64,000 nucleotides of DNA. Origin: an uncultured Burkholderiales bacterium (GTDB lineage Bacteria; Pseudomonadota; Gammaproteobacteria; Burkholderiales; Burkholderiaceae_C). The stretch covers positions 186,001-250,000 of the forward strand of contig CAMFGY010000003.1 in assembly GCA_945952065.1 (NCBI GenBank). Direction: 5' to 3'. Made by a program: the position numbers and the translations under genes. The first letter of the stretch is position 1, and each line of letters opens with the position of its first letter. Under the pieces are notes generated by a model. The model did not search any database. It was not told the origin of the DNA and saw nothing but the letters and a program-made list of their open reading frames with translations. Of this stretch, positions 31,948 through 42,070 are shown one piece after another.

Positions 31948-32598
31948 ATGAAGCAACTGACTTTTTACTTCGACCCCATCTCTCCTTATGCGGCCCTGGC
32001 TTTTGAGCGCCTGCCGCAGGTCTTGGAGGGATTGAGCTATAGCGTGGAGTACCGGCCGATTTTGTTCGCGGCTTTGCTGCATGCGCTGGGTCAAAAAGGC
32101 CCCGCCGAGATCGAACCCAAGCGGCAATGGACCTTCCGGCAAATCGCTTGGGCGGCGCATCAGTTGAAGCTGCCGCTCCAGGTGCCGGCTCAGCATCCCT
32201 TCAACCCCTTGCCGCTGTTGCGTTTGGCTTGGGCTTGCGCGCCAGCGGGGGTGACGCCCAGTCGGTTTCAAGTGGAAAAAATCATGCACCATGTCTGGCG
32301 CGGCCAGGGTGCAGATGCCAATGAAGCCGGGCGTTTGGCCGCGTTGAGGCAAGACCTGACCCCGATCCGCGACCCGGCCAGTGAGGAAATCAAGGAAGCC
32401 TTGCGTGTCGCTACGGAAGAGGCTTTGGAATTGGGCGTGTTTGGCGTGCCCACGATTGCGGTGGACGGCAAGCTGTTCTGGGGGCTGGATTCCCTGGAGA
32501 TGTTGGCCGCTTATCTGAGCGGAGATCCCTGGTTTGAGCAGGGCGACTGGGAAGCAGCCGCGCGCTCGCGGCCCGGGATCCGCCGGGTTTCTCACTGA
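31948..32598 (+). CDS. DsbA-family 2-hydroxychromene-2-carboxylate isomerase-like protein
   Basis: A 216-residue thioredoxin-fold protein of the kappa-GST/HCCA isomerase group. The N-terminal YFDPISPYAALAFERL has Ser where DsbA has its active Cys, as in HCCA isomerases, and LGVFGVPTIAVDGKLFWG provides the cis-Pro loop. The natural substrate is not evident and may be a glutathione adduct. AAAGG before the ATG at 31948 supports the start. Confidence 0.88.
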   Translation: MKQLTFYFDPISPYAALAFERLPQVLEGLSYSVEYRPILFAALLHALGQKGPAEIEPKRQWTFRQIAWAAHQLKLPLQVPAQHPFNPLPLLRLAWACAPAGVTPSRFQVEKIMHHVWRGQGADANEAGRLAALRQDLTPIRDPASEEIKEALRVATEEALELGVFGVPTIAVDGKLFWGLDSLEMLAAYLSGDPWFEQGDWEAAARSRPGIRRVSH

Positions 32599-32863
32599 GC
32601 CCGAACAAAGTCAATGCGGCGCTTCAGTGCTTCAAGCGGCTACCGCTGAAGATGGCCGTCAGCAGGCTTGCTTGGGTGGCGCTGGGACTTACCCTTGATG
32701 CGACTCAATTGCCGCATTGTGAAATTTTTTCTGAGGGTTGCAGTCGGTTTTGTCAGCTTGGCTTAAGTCTGGCGTCAGAGTCGGGTCAGAGGCGGCTCCC
32801 ATAGTTCGGCCAAGAGCTACCGGGCGGTGGTTCTCGTGCAAAAACTTCCGGAGACATTCCACC

Positions 32864-34549
32864 ATGGCAACTGCAAGCGCAGTCTCCACGACCAACACGC
32901 CAATGACGGCAGAGGAAAAGAAGGTCATCTTCGCTTCCTCGCTGGGCACCGTGTTCGAGTGGTACGACTTCTACCTCTACGGTTCTTTGGCGCCGATCAT
33001 CGCCAAGCAATTCTTCTCGGCGCTGGACCCGCAGGCGGCATTCATTGCTTCCTTGCTGGCCTTTGCCGCAGGCTTCATCGTGCGGCCCTTTGGCGCGCTG
33101 GTGTTCGGTCGCCTGGGCGACATGATTGGTCGCAAGTACACCTTCTTGGTGACCATTTTGATCATGGGCTTGTCGACCTTCATCGTCGGTGTGCTGCCCT
33201 CGTATGCCACCATTGGCGCTGCCGCACCGGTCATCTTGATCGGTCTGCGCATGCTGCAAGGCTTGGCGCTGGGCGGTGAGTACGGTGGTGCTGCCACGTA
33301 CGTGGCCGAACACGCACCTCCGGGCAAGCGCGGCGCTTACACCTCCTGGATTCAAACCACTGCGACGCTGGGCCTGTTCCTGTCGCTGATGGTGATCCTG
33401 GGCACCCGTACCGTGATCGGTGAGACCGAGTTCGCGGCTTGGGGTTGGCGCGTTCCCTTCATCGTGTCGATTCTGCTGCTGGGCATCAGCGTGTGGATTC
33501 GCTTGTCGATGAATGAAAGCCCGGCCTTCCAGAAGATGAAGTCGGAAGGCAAGACCTCCAAGGCACCGCTGTCCGAGTCCTTCGGCCAATGGAAGAACTT
33601 GAAGATCGTGCTGCTGGCCTTGTTCGGCTTGGTCGCAGGTCAAGGCGTGGTTTGGTACTCTGGCCAGTTCTATGCGCTGTTCTTCTTGACCAGCGTGTTG
33701 AAGGTGGAAATGTCCACGGCCAACATCATGGTGGCGGTTTCCCTGCTGCTGGGCACGCCGTTCTTCGTGGTCTTCGGTACGCTGTCTGACAAGATCGGCC
33801 GCAAGCCCATCATCATGGCCGGCCTGCTCTTGGCCATCGTGACTTACTTCCCGCTGTTCAAGGCGCTGACCAATGCCGCCAACCCGGATCTGGCCAAGGC
33901 TCAGGCTTCTGCCCAAATCACCTTGACGGTTGACACCAGCACCTGCTCCTTCCAAGGCAGCCCCATCGCGCGTGAAGTCGACTTCACCAGCTCTTGCGAT
34001 ATCGCCAAGCGTGCGCTGGCCCAGGCTTCAGCCAGCTATGAAACCGTGGCTGGCCCCGCCGGCTCGGTGGCGGTGATCAAGGTCGGTGAAAAGGTCATCA
34101 ACGGCCTGAACGCCACCAAGGCCACCGAGCACAAGTTCGACGAAGCCTCGACCAAGGGCATCGCCGCCTTCAAGAAGGAGTTGTCTGAGGCCATGAAGGC
34201 CGCCGGCTACCCTGCCAAGGCCGATCCGGCCAAGGTCAACCAGCCGATGGTGATCGCCATCCTGTTTGTCCTGGTGCTGTACGTGACCATGGTCTATGGC
34301 CCCATCGCCGCCATGCTGGTGGAAATGTTCCCCACCCGCATCCGCTACACCTCGATGAGCTTGCCCTACCACATTGGTAACGGCTGGTTCGGTGGCCTGC
34401 TGCCCTCCATCACCTTCGCGATGGTGGCTCAAAACGGCAACATCTACCATGGCCTGTGGTACCCCATCGGCATCGCCGCGCTGACCCTGGTGATCGGTCT
34501 GCTGTTTGTGCGTGAGACCAAGGACGTGGACATCTACGCCAATGACTGA
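32864..34549 (+). CDS. MHS-family MFS transporter with large periplasmic insert
   Basis: A 561-residue major facilitator of the metabolite:H+ symporter (ProP/ShiA-like) type, with 12 helices. Signatures include EWYDFYLYGS in helix 1, GRLGDMIGRKY between helices 2 and 3, and LRMLQGLALGGEYGGA in helix 4. Residues about 336-460, between helices 9 and 10, form an extra periplasmic domain containing Cys361 and Cys378. The substrate is unknown, likely an organic acid or osmolyte. GGAG precedes the ATG at 32864. Confidence 0.88.
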   Translation: MATASAVSTTNTPMTAEEKKVIFASSLGTVFEWYDFYLYGSLAPIIAKQFFSALDPQAAFIASLLAFAAGFIVRPFGALVFGRLGDMIGRKYTFLVTILIMGLSTFIVGVLPSYATIGAAAPVILIGLRMLQGLALGGEYGGAATYVAEHAPPGKRGAYTSWIQTTATLGLFLSLMVILGTRTVIGETEFAAWGWRVPFIVSILLLGISVWIRLSMNESPAFQKMKSEGKTSKAPLSESFGQWKNLKIVLLALFGLVAGQGVVWYSGQFYALFFLTSVLKVEMSTANIMVAVSLLLGTPFFVVFGTLSDKIGRKPIIMAGLLLAIVTYFPLFKALTNAANPDLAKAQASAQITLTVDTSTCSFQGSPIAREVDFTSSCDIAKRALAQASASYETVAGPAGSVAVIKVGEKVINGLNATKATEHKFDEASTKGIAAFKKELSEAMKAAGYPAKADPAKVNQPMVIAILFVLVLYVTMVYGPIAAMLVEMFPTRIRYTSMSLPYHIGNGWFGGLLPSITFAMVAQNGNIYHGLWYPIGIAALTLVIGLLFVRETKDVDIYAND

Positions 34550-34596
34550 GCGCCCAAGAGGGCGCAGTACAAGGCGTCGCTGAACGCTTTGTCATG

Positions 34597-34629
34597 AAAA
34601 GGGCGGCCGCAAAGCCGCCCTTTATTTTT
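34597..34629 (+). terminator. Terminator after the MFS gene
   Basis: Stem GGGCGGC/GCCGCCC preceded by AAAA and followed by TTTATTTTT. Confidence 0.85.
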
Positions 34630-34740
34630 GCGGCCTGCATGTCCGGCTTCGGGTCTTTGCTCAGCCTGAAGTCAGCTTGGCCGCCCACAATAGGCAACGG
34701 TTTCTTTCTCCATTAATTTTTGACGGACAGGATTTGAATC

Positions 34741-34947
34741 ATGTGGAAATTGCTCGTCGGCTTTGCGCTCTTTGCCGCTTTGGCCATCTTTATCCTGATG
34801 AAAAGCGGGGGCAGCATCGATATGAGCGGTGAGAAGCACGATGTGGCGGCTCCCCACACGGAGTCGGCTTCTGCACCTGCGGCTGCTGCTGCGTCCGCAG
34901 CCTTGCCCGAAGCTGCCAGTGCGGCTGCTTCGGCGGCGTCCAACTGA
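34741..34947 (+). CDS. Small membrane-anchored Ala-rich protein
   Basis: A 68-residue protein: one N-terminal helix (residues 3-19), a short linker, and an Ala/Ser-rich tail (residues 43-68) of low complexity. It is a monocistronic gene with terminators on both sides (34597-34629 and 34960-35005). GGACAGGA before the ATG is an acceptable ribosome site. No function can be assigned. Confidence 0.65.
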   Translation: MWKLLVGFALFAALAIFILMKSGGSIDMSGEKHDVAAPHTESASAPAAAAASAALPEAASAAASAASN

Positions 34948-34959
34948 GCCTGCTTCCAT

Positions 34960-35005
34960 AAAAAAAAACCCCACCGACAGCAAGGCTGCGGTGGGTTCTT
35001 TTTTG
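34960..35005. terminator. Terminator between convergent genes at 34947 and 35049
   Basis: Stem AACCCCACCG/CGGTGGGTT with one bulged C and a 12-base loop, A run before and TTTTTT after, usable in both directions. Confidence 0.75.
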
Positions 35006-35048
35006 GGCTCATCGCCCGAGCGGGCCGTTCAGTCGGCAAGCCCTCGGC

Positions 35049-35594
35049 TTAGAAGCGGTAGTTCACGCCAATGCTCCATGCGTCCATGGTGTTGCCGAAG
35101 GTGCCAACGGTGGGCACATTGTTGTAGCGTGTCAGCTCGGTACGCAGCGACCAGTTCTTGTCGATGGCGTAGTCTGCACCCAGGCCCACCTTGAAGCCTG
35201 CGGCATGGTTGCCGGCGGCGTCACTGTAGCTGCGCTCCATATGGGCGGCACCCAGTCGGCCATAGACCGTGAACTTCTCGCTTACGGGCAGGCGACCCAG
35301 GGCGTCCAGCGAGTAGGCCGTTGTGGTCGACTTGTTGTCACCGATTTTTTGTGTGCCCAAGCGAGTCACGCCCAATTCAGTGGCGAAGTACTTGTTGAAT
35401 TGATAGCCGCCATGCAGACCGTAGCTGGTGTCCTTTTTGTCCAGGCCCAGCGAAGGCGTGGTGGGGCTGCTCAAATTGTTGCTGGCTTGCCCGATGTCCG
35501 CGCCCACATACCAGCCAGTCTCGTTGGCGAAGGCGCTGCCGGCGACCAGGGCCAGAGCAAGGGTAGCGGTCTTGGTGAAAGTATGCTTGTTCAT
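35049..35594 (-). CDS. Outer-membrane beta-barrel protein (OmpA/OmpX-like)
   Basis: A 181-residue protein with a signal peptide (cleavage after AFA, about residue 23) and an eight-strand-like barrel: GWYVGADIGQ, LHGGYQFNKYFATELGV, FTVYGRLGAAHME, GFKVGLGADYAIDKNWSLR, ending WSIGVNYRF with C-terminal Phe for barrel assembly. AAAGG before the ATG at 35594 supports the start. Role is unknown, probably structural. It is convergent with the small Ala-rich gene. Confidence 0.85.
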   Translation of the reverse strand: MNKHTFTKTATLALALVAGSAFANETGWYVGADIGQASNNLSSPTTPSLGLDKKDTSYGLHGGYQFNKYFATELGVTRLGTQKIGDNKSTTTAYSLDALGRLPVSEKFTVYGRLGAAHMERSYSDAAGNHAAGFKVGLGADYAIDKNWSLRTELTRYNNVPTVGTFGNTMDAWSIGVNYRF

Positions 35595-35784
35595 CGACTT
35601 GCCTTTCTTCTTGGTTGAGTCAATCTCGCTGCAGGTCCGACTCGGTTTTGAATCGGCTTTTCTTGCTGCGATGGACTCATTGTGTCGATGAGCGAAGATT
35701 CAGTCAGTGCAAACCCTGTATGCCTTGCGTGACGGTTTGTGACCGGCGCGGCCGCTGACGAGTGGCGGGCCGCTTGCGGCTTAT

Positions 35785-37350
<1,566 letters not shown>

Positions 37351-37567
37351 CAATGCGCTCCTTGAGAGGCTGATCTCGACACGGCGTGGTGCGACTGAGC
37401 GCTCGTTGGGCGGGATGACATTGTTGGGACGTGGCTCCTGAGGCGCCCAGTGTATAGGCCTGTGAGCGGCTTGCGGGCGCATGCAATCTAGAACTTACAC
37501 CGAGGCTGACTCAAAACAACTGTTCTGAGGCTGCCCGCCTGTGGCGCGCTTGTTTTGTACCGCGCGC

Positions 37568-38620
37568 TCAGGCTGCCAAAACGGTGACGCAGTTGCGCCC
37601 CGTGCGCTTGGATGCGTACAGCGCCCGATCTGCGCGGGAGAAGAAGCTGTCGCAGCTTTCCCCTTGCGACATCTGTGTCACCCCAATCGAGATGGTGACC
37701 CGCTCGATTTCTCCGGGCGTGTCGCCGCGTCGGATGCGGCTGGCTGCCACCTTGGCTCGCATGCTTTCGGCCATTTGTTGGGCGATGGGCAACTGACCCT
37801 TGGGCAGTAGCAGGGCAAACTCTTCGCCGCCGATGCGCGCAGGCAAGGCGTCCAATGCTGCACGCTCATCTGCACAATGGTTCGCCACGCCCTTGAGCGT
37901 TTGTGCGACGGCGCGCAAGACCTGGTCGCCAAAGGCGTGGCCATAGCTGTCGTTGATGCGTTTGAAAAAGTCGATGTCACCCAGCACCAAGCAGGGGGCA
38001 CTCGACTGATCGAGGGGCGGCACTTCCATGCACTTTTGCATTTGCAGGTCAAACGCACGGCGGTTCGCCAAGCCGGTGAGTGCGTCCAGCAGGGCTTCGC
38101 TGCGGGCCCGTCGTACGTCTTCGCGCAGGCTGTTGATTTCTTCTTGGCTGCTGTCGAGCTTTTGCTGCAAATTGCTCAGGGCGCCACGAATCTCGCGGGT
38201 GCCGCTCAGCAGTTCTTGCAGCACTTCGGCCTGAGCCTGTTGCGGCGGGTTGTCCAGCAAACGCTCCACCCAGCTGGTCAGTGATTGGTCGAAGCGTGCC
38301 GATTGCTGGCCGGCTGCCGCGGCGGAGGCCGCCATGCCGTCGAGCACCTGACACAGGCCATGGCTGATGCGCTCGCTGGTGGCTGTGTCCAGCTCACACA
38401 CATATTCGCGATAGAGTGCCCAGGTTTGCGCCTCATCAAGGGTCTGCCCCCCTGCGGTCTTGGCATTCAGGGCTTGATTAAGCGCAGGATTGATGCCGCT
38501 AACGAACTCGTACCAAACAGCGTAGCTGGCTGGGTGCAGTGCGGCTTTTTGCTGAGTCATCAATGGCAATGCGGCTCGCAAGTGTTCGGCACTGCGCGCC
38601 ATGCTGTCGCTGTATCTCAT
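37568..38620 (-). CDS. GGDEF diguanylate cyclase with N-terminal helical domain
   Basis: A 350-residue soluble protein. The first 160 residues are mostly helical, include SYAVWYEFVSGINPAL and end in a coiled coil; the GGDEF domain (about 175-350) has LTGLANRRAFD, DIDFFKRINDSYGH and GGEEF. The expected I-site position holds no RxxD, so feedback inhibition is uncertain. AAGGAAG precedes the ATG. It is divergent from the EamA gene, across an 18-base palindrome. Confidence 0.92.
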   Translation of the reverse strand: MRYSDSMARSAEHLRAALPLMTQQKAALHPASYAVWYEFVSGINPALNQALNAKTAGGQTLDEAQTWALYREYVCELDTATSERISHGLCQVLDGMAASAAAAGQQSARFDQSLTSWVERLLDNPPQQAQAEVLQELLSGTREIRGALSNLQQKLDSSQEEINSLREDVRRARSEALLDALTGLANRRAFDLQMQKCMEVPPLDQSSAPCLVLGDIDFFKRINDSYGHAFGDQVLRAVAQTLKGVANHCADERAALDALPARIGGEEFALLLPKGQLPIAQQMAESMRAKVAASRIRRGDTPGEIERVTISIGVTQMSQGESCDSFFSRADRALYASKRTGRNCVTVLAA

Positions 38621-38677
38621 GAAGTCTTCCTTAATCCCTTGCGTGTTCTTTTGCCATGCGTTCTATGCGCTACTTGA

Positions 38678-38695
38678 GGTCAGGAATTCCTGACC
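38678..38695. repeat. 18-base perfect palindrome between divergent genes
   Basis: GGTCAGGAATTCCTGACC is self-complementary over all 18 bases. It lies 57 bases upstream of the GGDEF start (38620) and 135 upstream of the EamA start (38831). Candidate operator for a dimeric regulator. Confidence 0.55.
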
Positions 38696-38830
38696 GGCAC
38701 CGGCTGGTATCGGCGCGGCGCTCGGCGCATCAAGGCCATCTTTGGACGCTGGGTCAAAGGAGTTGCCGTTCTTGTTGAATAGTGCCGGTTTTTCGCCAAC
38801 GACCGGGCTTTGCGTAGAAACGTTTTTCAA

Positions 38831-39751
38831 ATGGCTGTGGCGGATTCAGACTCTTCAGGCAATGCCGTACCGCGTGCTTTGTGGCCGGGCCTGGCGCTGG
38901 CCGCCTTGGGCGCCGTGGCTTTTTCTGGCAAGGCCATCATCGTCAAGCTGGCTTATCGGCATGGTGTCGATGCCGTCAGCTTGATCATGTTGCGCATGTT
39001 GTTTGCCTTGCCCTTGTTTATTGGCTTGGCTTGGTGGGCAGGTCGCGGCAAGCCGCCCCTGAGCCGACGCGACGCTGTGGCGATCTTCGGTCTGGGATTC
39101 AGCGGCTATTACCTGTCGAGCTTTTTGGATTTCGCCGGTTTGGCCTACATCAGCGCGAGTTTGGAGCGCCTGATTCTTTATCTCAACCCAACCTTGGTGC
39201 TGCTGTTGGGCGGCTTGTTGTTCAAGCGGCCGGTGACCGGACGGCAAGTGCTGGCGCTGGCGATCAGCTATGCAGGAGTGCTCTTGGTCTTTGGTCAAGA
39301 GTTGCATCTGCAAGGGCCGGATGTGCTCTTGGGTGTGGCCTTGGTATTTGGCAGTGCGCTCAGCTATGCCTGCTATTTGCTCTTCAGCGGGCAGGAGGTT
39401 CAGCGTCTGGGGTCTTTGCGTTTGACAGGTTTGGCGACCTCGGTCGCTTGCCTTTTGTGCATCGCCCAGTTCTTCATCTTGCGGCCTGCGAGTTCAGCTT
39501 TTGCTGTGCCTGCGGAGGTGATTTGGCTCTCGCTCATGAATGCCACGGCCTGCACATTCGCGCCCGTGTTGATGGTGATGATGGCGATCGAGCGCCTGGG
39601 GGCCAGCCTTGCGGCCCAGACCGGCATGGTCGGGCCGATGTCGACGATTTTGATGGGGGTGGTGATTCTTGGTGAGCCATTCACGCCTTGGGTGCTCGCC
39701 GGTTCACTTTTGGTTTTGTGCGGCGTGTGGTTGCTGGCGAAATGGCGCTGA
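38831..39751 (+). CDS. EamA/DMT-superfamily transporter
   Basis: A 306-residue membrane protein of about ten helices in two EamA repeats (about 17-145 and 160-303), the drug/metabolite transporter fold. Helix motifs include SFLDFAGLAYISASLERLIL and GEPFTPWVLAGSLLV. Direction and substrate cannot be told from sequence. The ATG at 38831 lacks a clear ribosome site; an upstream in-frame ATG would add only seven residues. Confidence 0.85.
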   Translation: MAVADSDSSGNAVPRALWPGLALAALGAVAFSGKAIIVKLAYRHGVDAVSLIMLRMLFALPLFIGLAWWAGRGKPPLSRRDAVAIFGLGFSGYYLSSFLDFAGLAYISASLERLILYLNPTLVLLLGGLLFKRPVTGRQVLALAISYAGVLLVFGQELHLQGPDVLLGVALVFGSALSYACYLLFSGQEVQRLGSLRLTGLATSVACLLCIAQFFILRPASSAFAVPAEVIWLSLMNATACTFAPVLMVMMAIERLGASLAAQTGMVGPMSTILMGVVILGEPFTPWVLAGSLLVLCGVWLLAKWR

Positions 39752-39815
39752 GCCCAGCAGCCGAGTTTTCGCCTAGCATCGCTGGCAAAGGCAAGGACAT
39801 GAAAGGAAGCGTCTT

Positions 39816-40604
39816 ATGGATTTAGGACTGACAGGCCGCTGGGCCTTGGTCTGTGCGGCCAGCAAAGGCTTGGGGCGCGGTTGCGCCGAGGCCTTGGTGA
39901 AAGAGGGGGCTCATGTGGTCATCACGGCCCGCGGCGCAGAAGCTCTCGAGGCCACGGCGCAAGATTTGCGGCGCTTGAATCCCTCGGTGCAAGTCGTGAC
40001 GGTCGTTGGCGACATCACCAACGAAGCCGGGCGAGCGGCAGCCCTGCAAGCCTGCCCTCAAGTGGATATCTTGATCAACAACGCCGGTGGCCCACCTCCC
40101 GGCGACTTCCGCGATTGGGACCGCGCCGCTTGGTTGGCGGCGCTGGACGCCAATATGCTGACGCCGATTGAGCTCATCAAAGCCACGGTCGATGCCATGG
40201 CTGCGCGGGGTTTTGGTCGGGTGATCAACATCACTTCGGGCGCAGTGAAAGCACCCATCGATGTGCTGGGCTTGAGCAACGGGGCTCGCTCCGGCCTGAC
40301 CGGTTTTGTCGCGGGCTTGGCGCGTCAGCCCGCATTGGCGGGGCGCAATGTCACGCTCAACAACTTGCTTCCGGGCGCCTTTGACACGGAGCGCTTGCAC
40401 AAGACTTTGGCCGCGGGGGGCGCCAAGTCCGGCCAAAGCAGTGAAGCGTTCGCCGCTAAACGGCGTGCGGCCATCCCTACCCAACGCTTTGGCACGGCCG
40501 CCGAATTCGGCGCCGTCTGCGCCATGCTGTGCAGTGAGCAAGCGGCCTACTTGACCGGACAGAACATCCTCCTGGATGGCGGCGCTTATGGCGGTGTCTT
40601 CTGA
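39816..40604 (+). CDS. Short-chain dehydrogenase/reductase
   Basis: A 262-residue SDR with the NAD(P)-binding ASKGLGRGCAEALVKEG, NNAGGPPPGDF, ITSGAVKAPIDVLGLSNGAR, and LDGGAYGGVF at the end. The catalytic Tyr-xxx-Lys is not evident at its usual place after the Ser-containing ITSGAV; this segment has LSNGAR instead, so activity may be atypical. GAAAGGAAG before the ATG supports the start. Substrate unknown; many such Burkholderiales SDRs act on 3-oxoacyl groups. Confidence 0.88.
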   Translation: MDLGLTGRWALVCAASKGLGRGCAEALVKEGAHVVITARGAEALEATAQDLRRLNPSVQVVTVVGDITNEAGRAAALQACPQVDILINNAGGPPPGDFRDWDRAAWLAALDANMLTPIELIKATVDAMAARGFGRVINITSGAVKAPIDVLGLSNGARSGLTGFVAGLARQPALAGRNVTLNNLLPGAFDTERLHKTLAAGGAKSGQSSEAFAAKRRAAIPTQRFGTAAEFGAVCAMLCSEQAAYLTGQNILLDGGAYGGVF

Positions 40605-40609
40605 TTCTT

Positions 40610-40639
40610 CAGCAGCCTGACTCCTTGTGCAGGCTGCTG
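40610..40639 (+). terminator. Hairpin after the SDR gene, without T run
   Basis: A perfect 10-base stem CAGCAGCCTG/CAGGCTGCTG with a 10-base loop, starting six bases after the SDR stop. No T tract follows, so it may be a terminator with other help or a transcript-stabilising hairpin. Confidence 0.4.
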
Positions 40640-40730
40640 GATCCTCCTTCTAGGGGGCTTGGGGCGCCAGTTGAGGCTTGGGCACAATGCATCGATTCGA
40701 ATGTCAATGCCTGAATGGGAGTGCATGTTG

Positions 40731-42044
40731 ATGATGAAACGCAAGGTCTTCTTGAGGCCCAGTCTGCTGGTTGTTGCTTGTGTTGTTTTAGCAGGCGGTG
40801 TGCGGGCTGAAGAGCAAGGCTCCAATGTCGAGAAGTGCAACAAGAAGCTGGGCGTGATAGCCGTGGCAGAGCCGCAAACCGGTTGGCATCATCTTTCTCG
40901 CTACGGTTTGGGTTCGCCTGAGGCCTTGCTGCGCATGATGATTCAGCAGTCGGGCTGCTTCGATGTGGTGGAGCGCGGCGTCGCCATGCAAAACCTGCAG
41001 CAAGAGCGGGCACTTGGACAAACCGGTGAACTTCGCCAAGAGTCCAATGTCGGTAAAGGGCAGATGCAGGCGGCCGACTTTGTCATGACGCCGAATGTAC
41101 AAGTAGGCTCCTCCGACACGGGCGGTCTGGGAGGCGCTCTGATGGGGCGTTTGGGCGTGCTGGGTTCATTGGCTGGTGGCCTGAGCTTCAAAGAAGCCTC
41201 CACCAGTCTCTTGATTGCCGACGTGCGCTCCAGCATCCAGGTGGCGGCCGCAGAAGGTAAGGCGACCAAGACTGATTTTGGTATCGGCGGCTGGGCTTAT
41301 GGCTCTGGCATGTTGGGTGCGCTGGGCGGCTATACCAAGACCCCCGAAGGCAAGATGGTGGCAGCCAGTCTGCTGGACAATTACAACAAGATTGTGCTGA
41401 CGCTGCGAGATCAGCCTCAGTTGATCCGCAGCAACAGCGCCTCGGGTGATGCCAACGCCCAGGCTTCGCAAAAGGCCGAAGCGCCGCAACAGCCAGGCCA
41501 AACCCTGTGCCCCAAGATTGCCAATGTGAAGGCCTACGCCAGTGCCTCGCGCGATGGCAAGGTGGTGGCGACTCTGAGCAAGGCTGATGAGTTGATAGCC
41601 TCGGGCGAGCTGAGCAATGGCTTTGTGTTCGTGGATGCAGCCAGTTTCAGCGGCTGGGTTCAACGGACCCTCGTGGGGGCTTGCGCTGGCTTGAGCAGCG
41701 CGGCGCCTGTGCAGGCCGTGAGCCCGGTGTCGTCTTCGGGCATTTTTGGCAACTTCTCTGGCCACTTCACGGGCTATGAGCAAGGTAGTTTTACCGTCAG
41801 CATCTTGCCTGGCTTGAATGGCAGCGGTTCGGTGACCGGCAGCGGCATGTCCCAGCAAAGCGGTCGTTTCAGCGTCAGCGGCACGGTGCTGCCCGATGGA
41901 CGCTTGACCATGGTGGCCTCGGGTACAGCGGGCGCTGCGCATTACCAGGGTGGCGTTGACCCCGTCAGCGGTATTGTGACCGGCACCTGGCGTTATGGAG
42001 GTGGTGTGAAGGGCGGCGGCTCATTCAACGGTCAGCGCAATTGA
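40731..42044 (+). CDS. CsgG-like protein with SH3-like and beta-rich C-terminal domains
   Basis: A 437-residue exported protein. A signal peptide (cleavage about residue 26, VRA-EE) has no lipobox Cys at the cleavage site. Residues 35-225 resemble CsgG/HfaB secretion-lipoprotein domains (SGCFDVVERGVAMQNL, ADFVMTPNVQVG, SLLIADVRSSIQVAAAEG). Residues 258-318 look like an SH3b module, and 338-437 form a Gly-rich beta domain. No curli genes are near. GGGAG nine bases before the ATG at 40731 sets the start. Confidence 0.72.
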   Translation: MMKRKVFLRPSLLVVACVVLAGGVRAEEQGSNVEKCNKKLGVIAVAEPQTGWHHLSRYGLGSPEALLRMMIQQSGCFDVVERGVAMQNLQQERALGQTGELRQESNVGKGQMQAADFVMTPNVQVGSSDTGGLGGALMGRLGVLGSLAGGLSFKEASTSLLIADVRSSIQVAAAEGKATKTDFGIGGWAYGSGMLGALGGYTKTPEGKMVAASLLDNYNKIVLTLRDQPQLIRSNSASGDANAQASQKAEAPQQPGQTLCPKIANVKAYASASRDGKVVATLSKADELIASGELSNGFVFVDAASFSGWVQRTLVGACAGLSSAAPVQAVSPVSSSGIFGNFSGHFTGYEQGSFTVSILPGLNGSGSVTGSGMSQQSGRFSVSGTVLPDGRLTMVASGTAGAAHYQGGVDPVSGIVTGTWRYGGGVKGGGSFNGQRN

Positions 42045-42070
42045 TGTGAAAGATGTCGCCGGGCTGGTTT

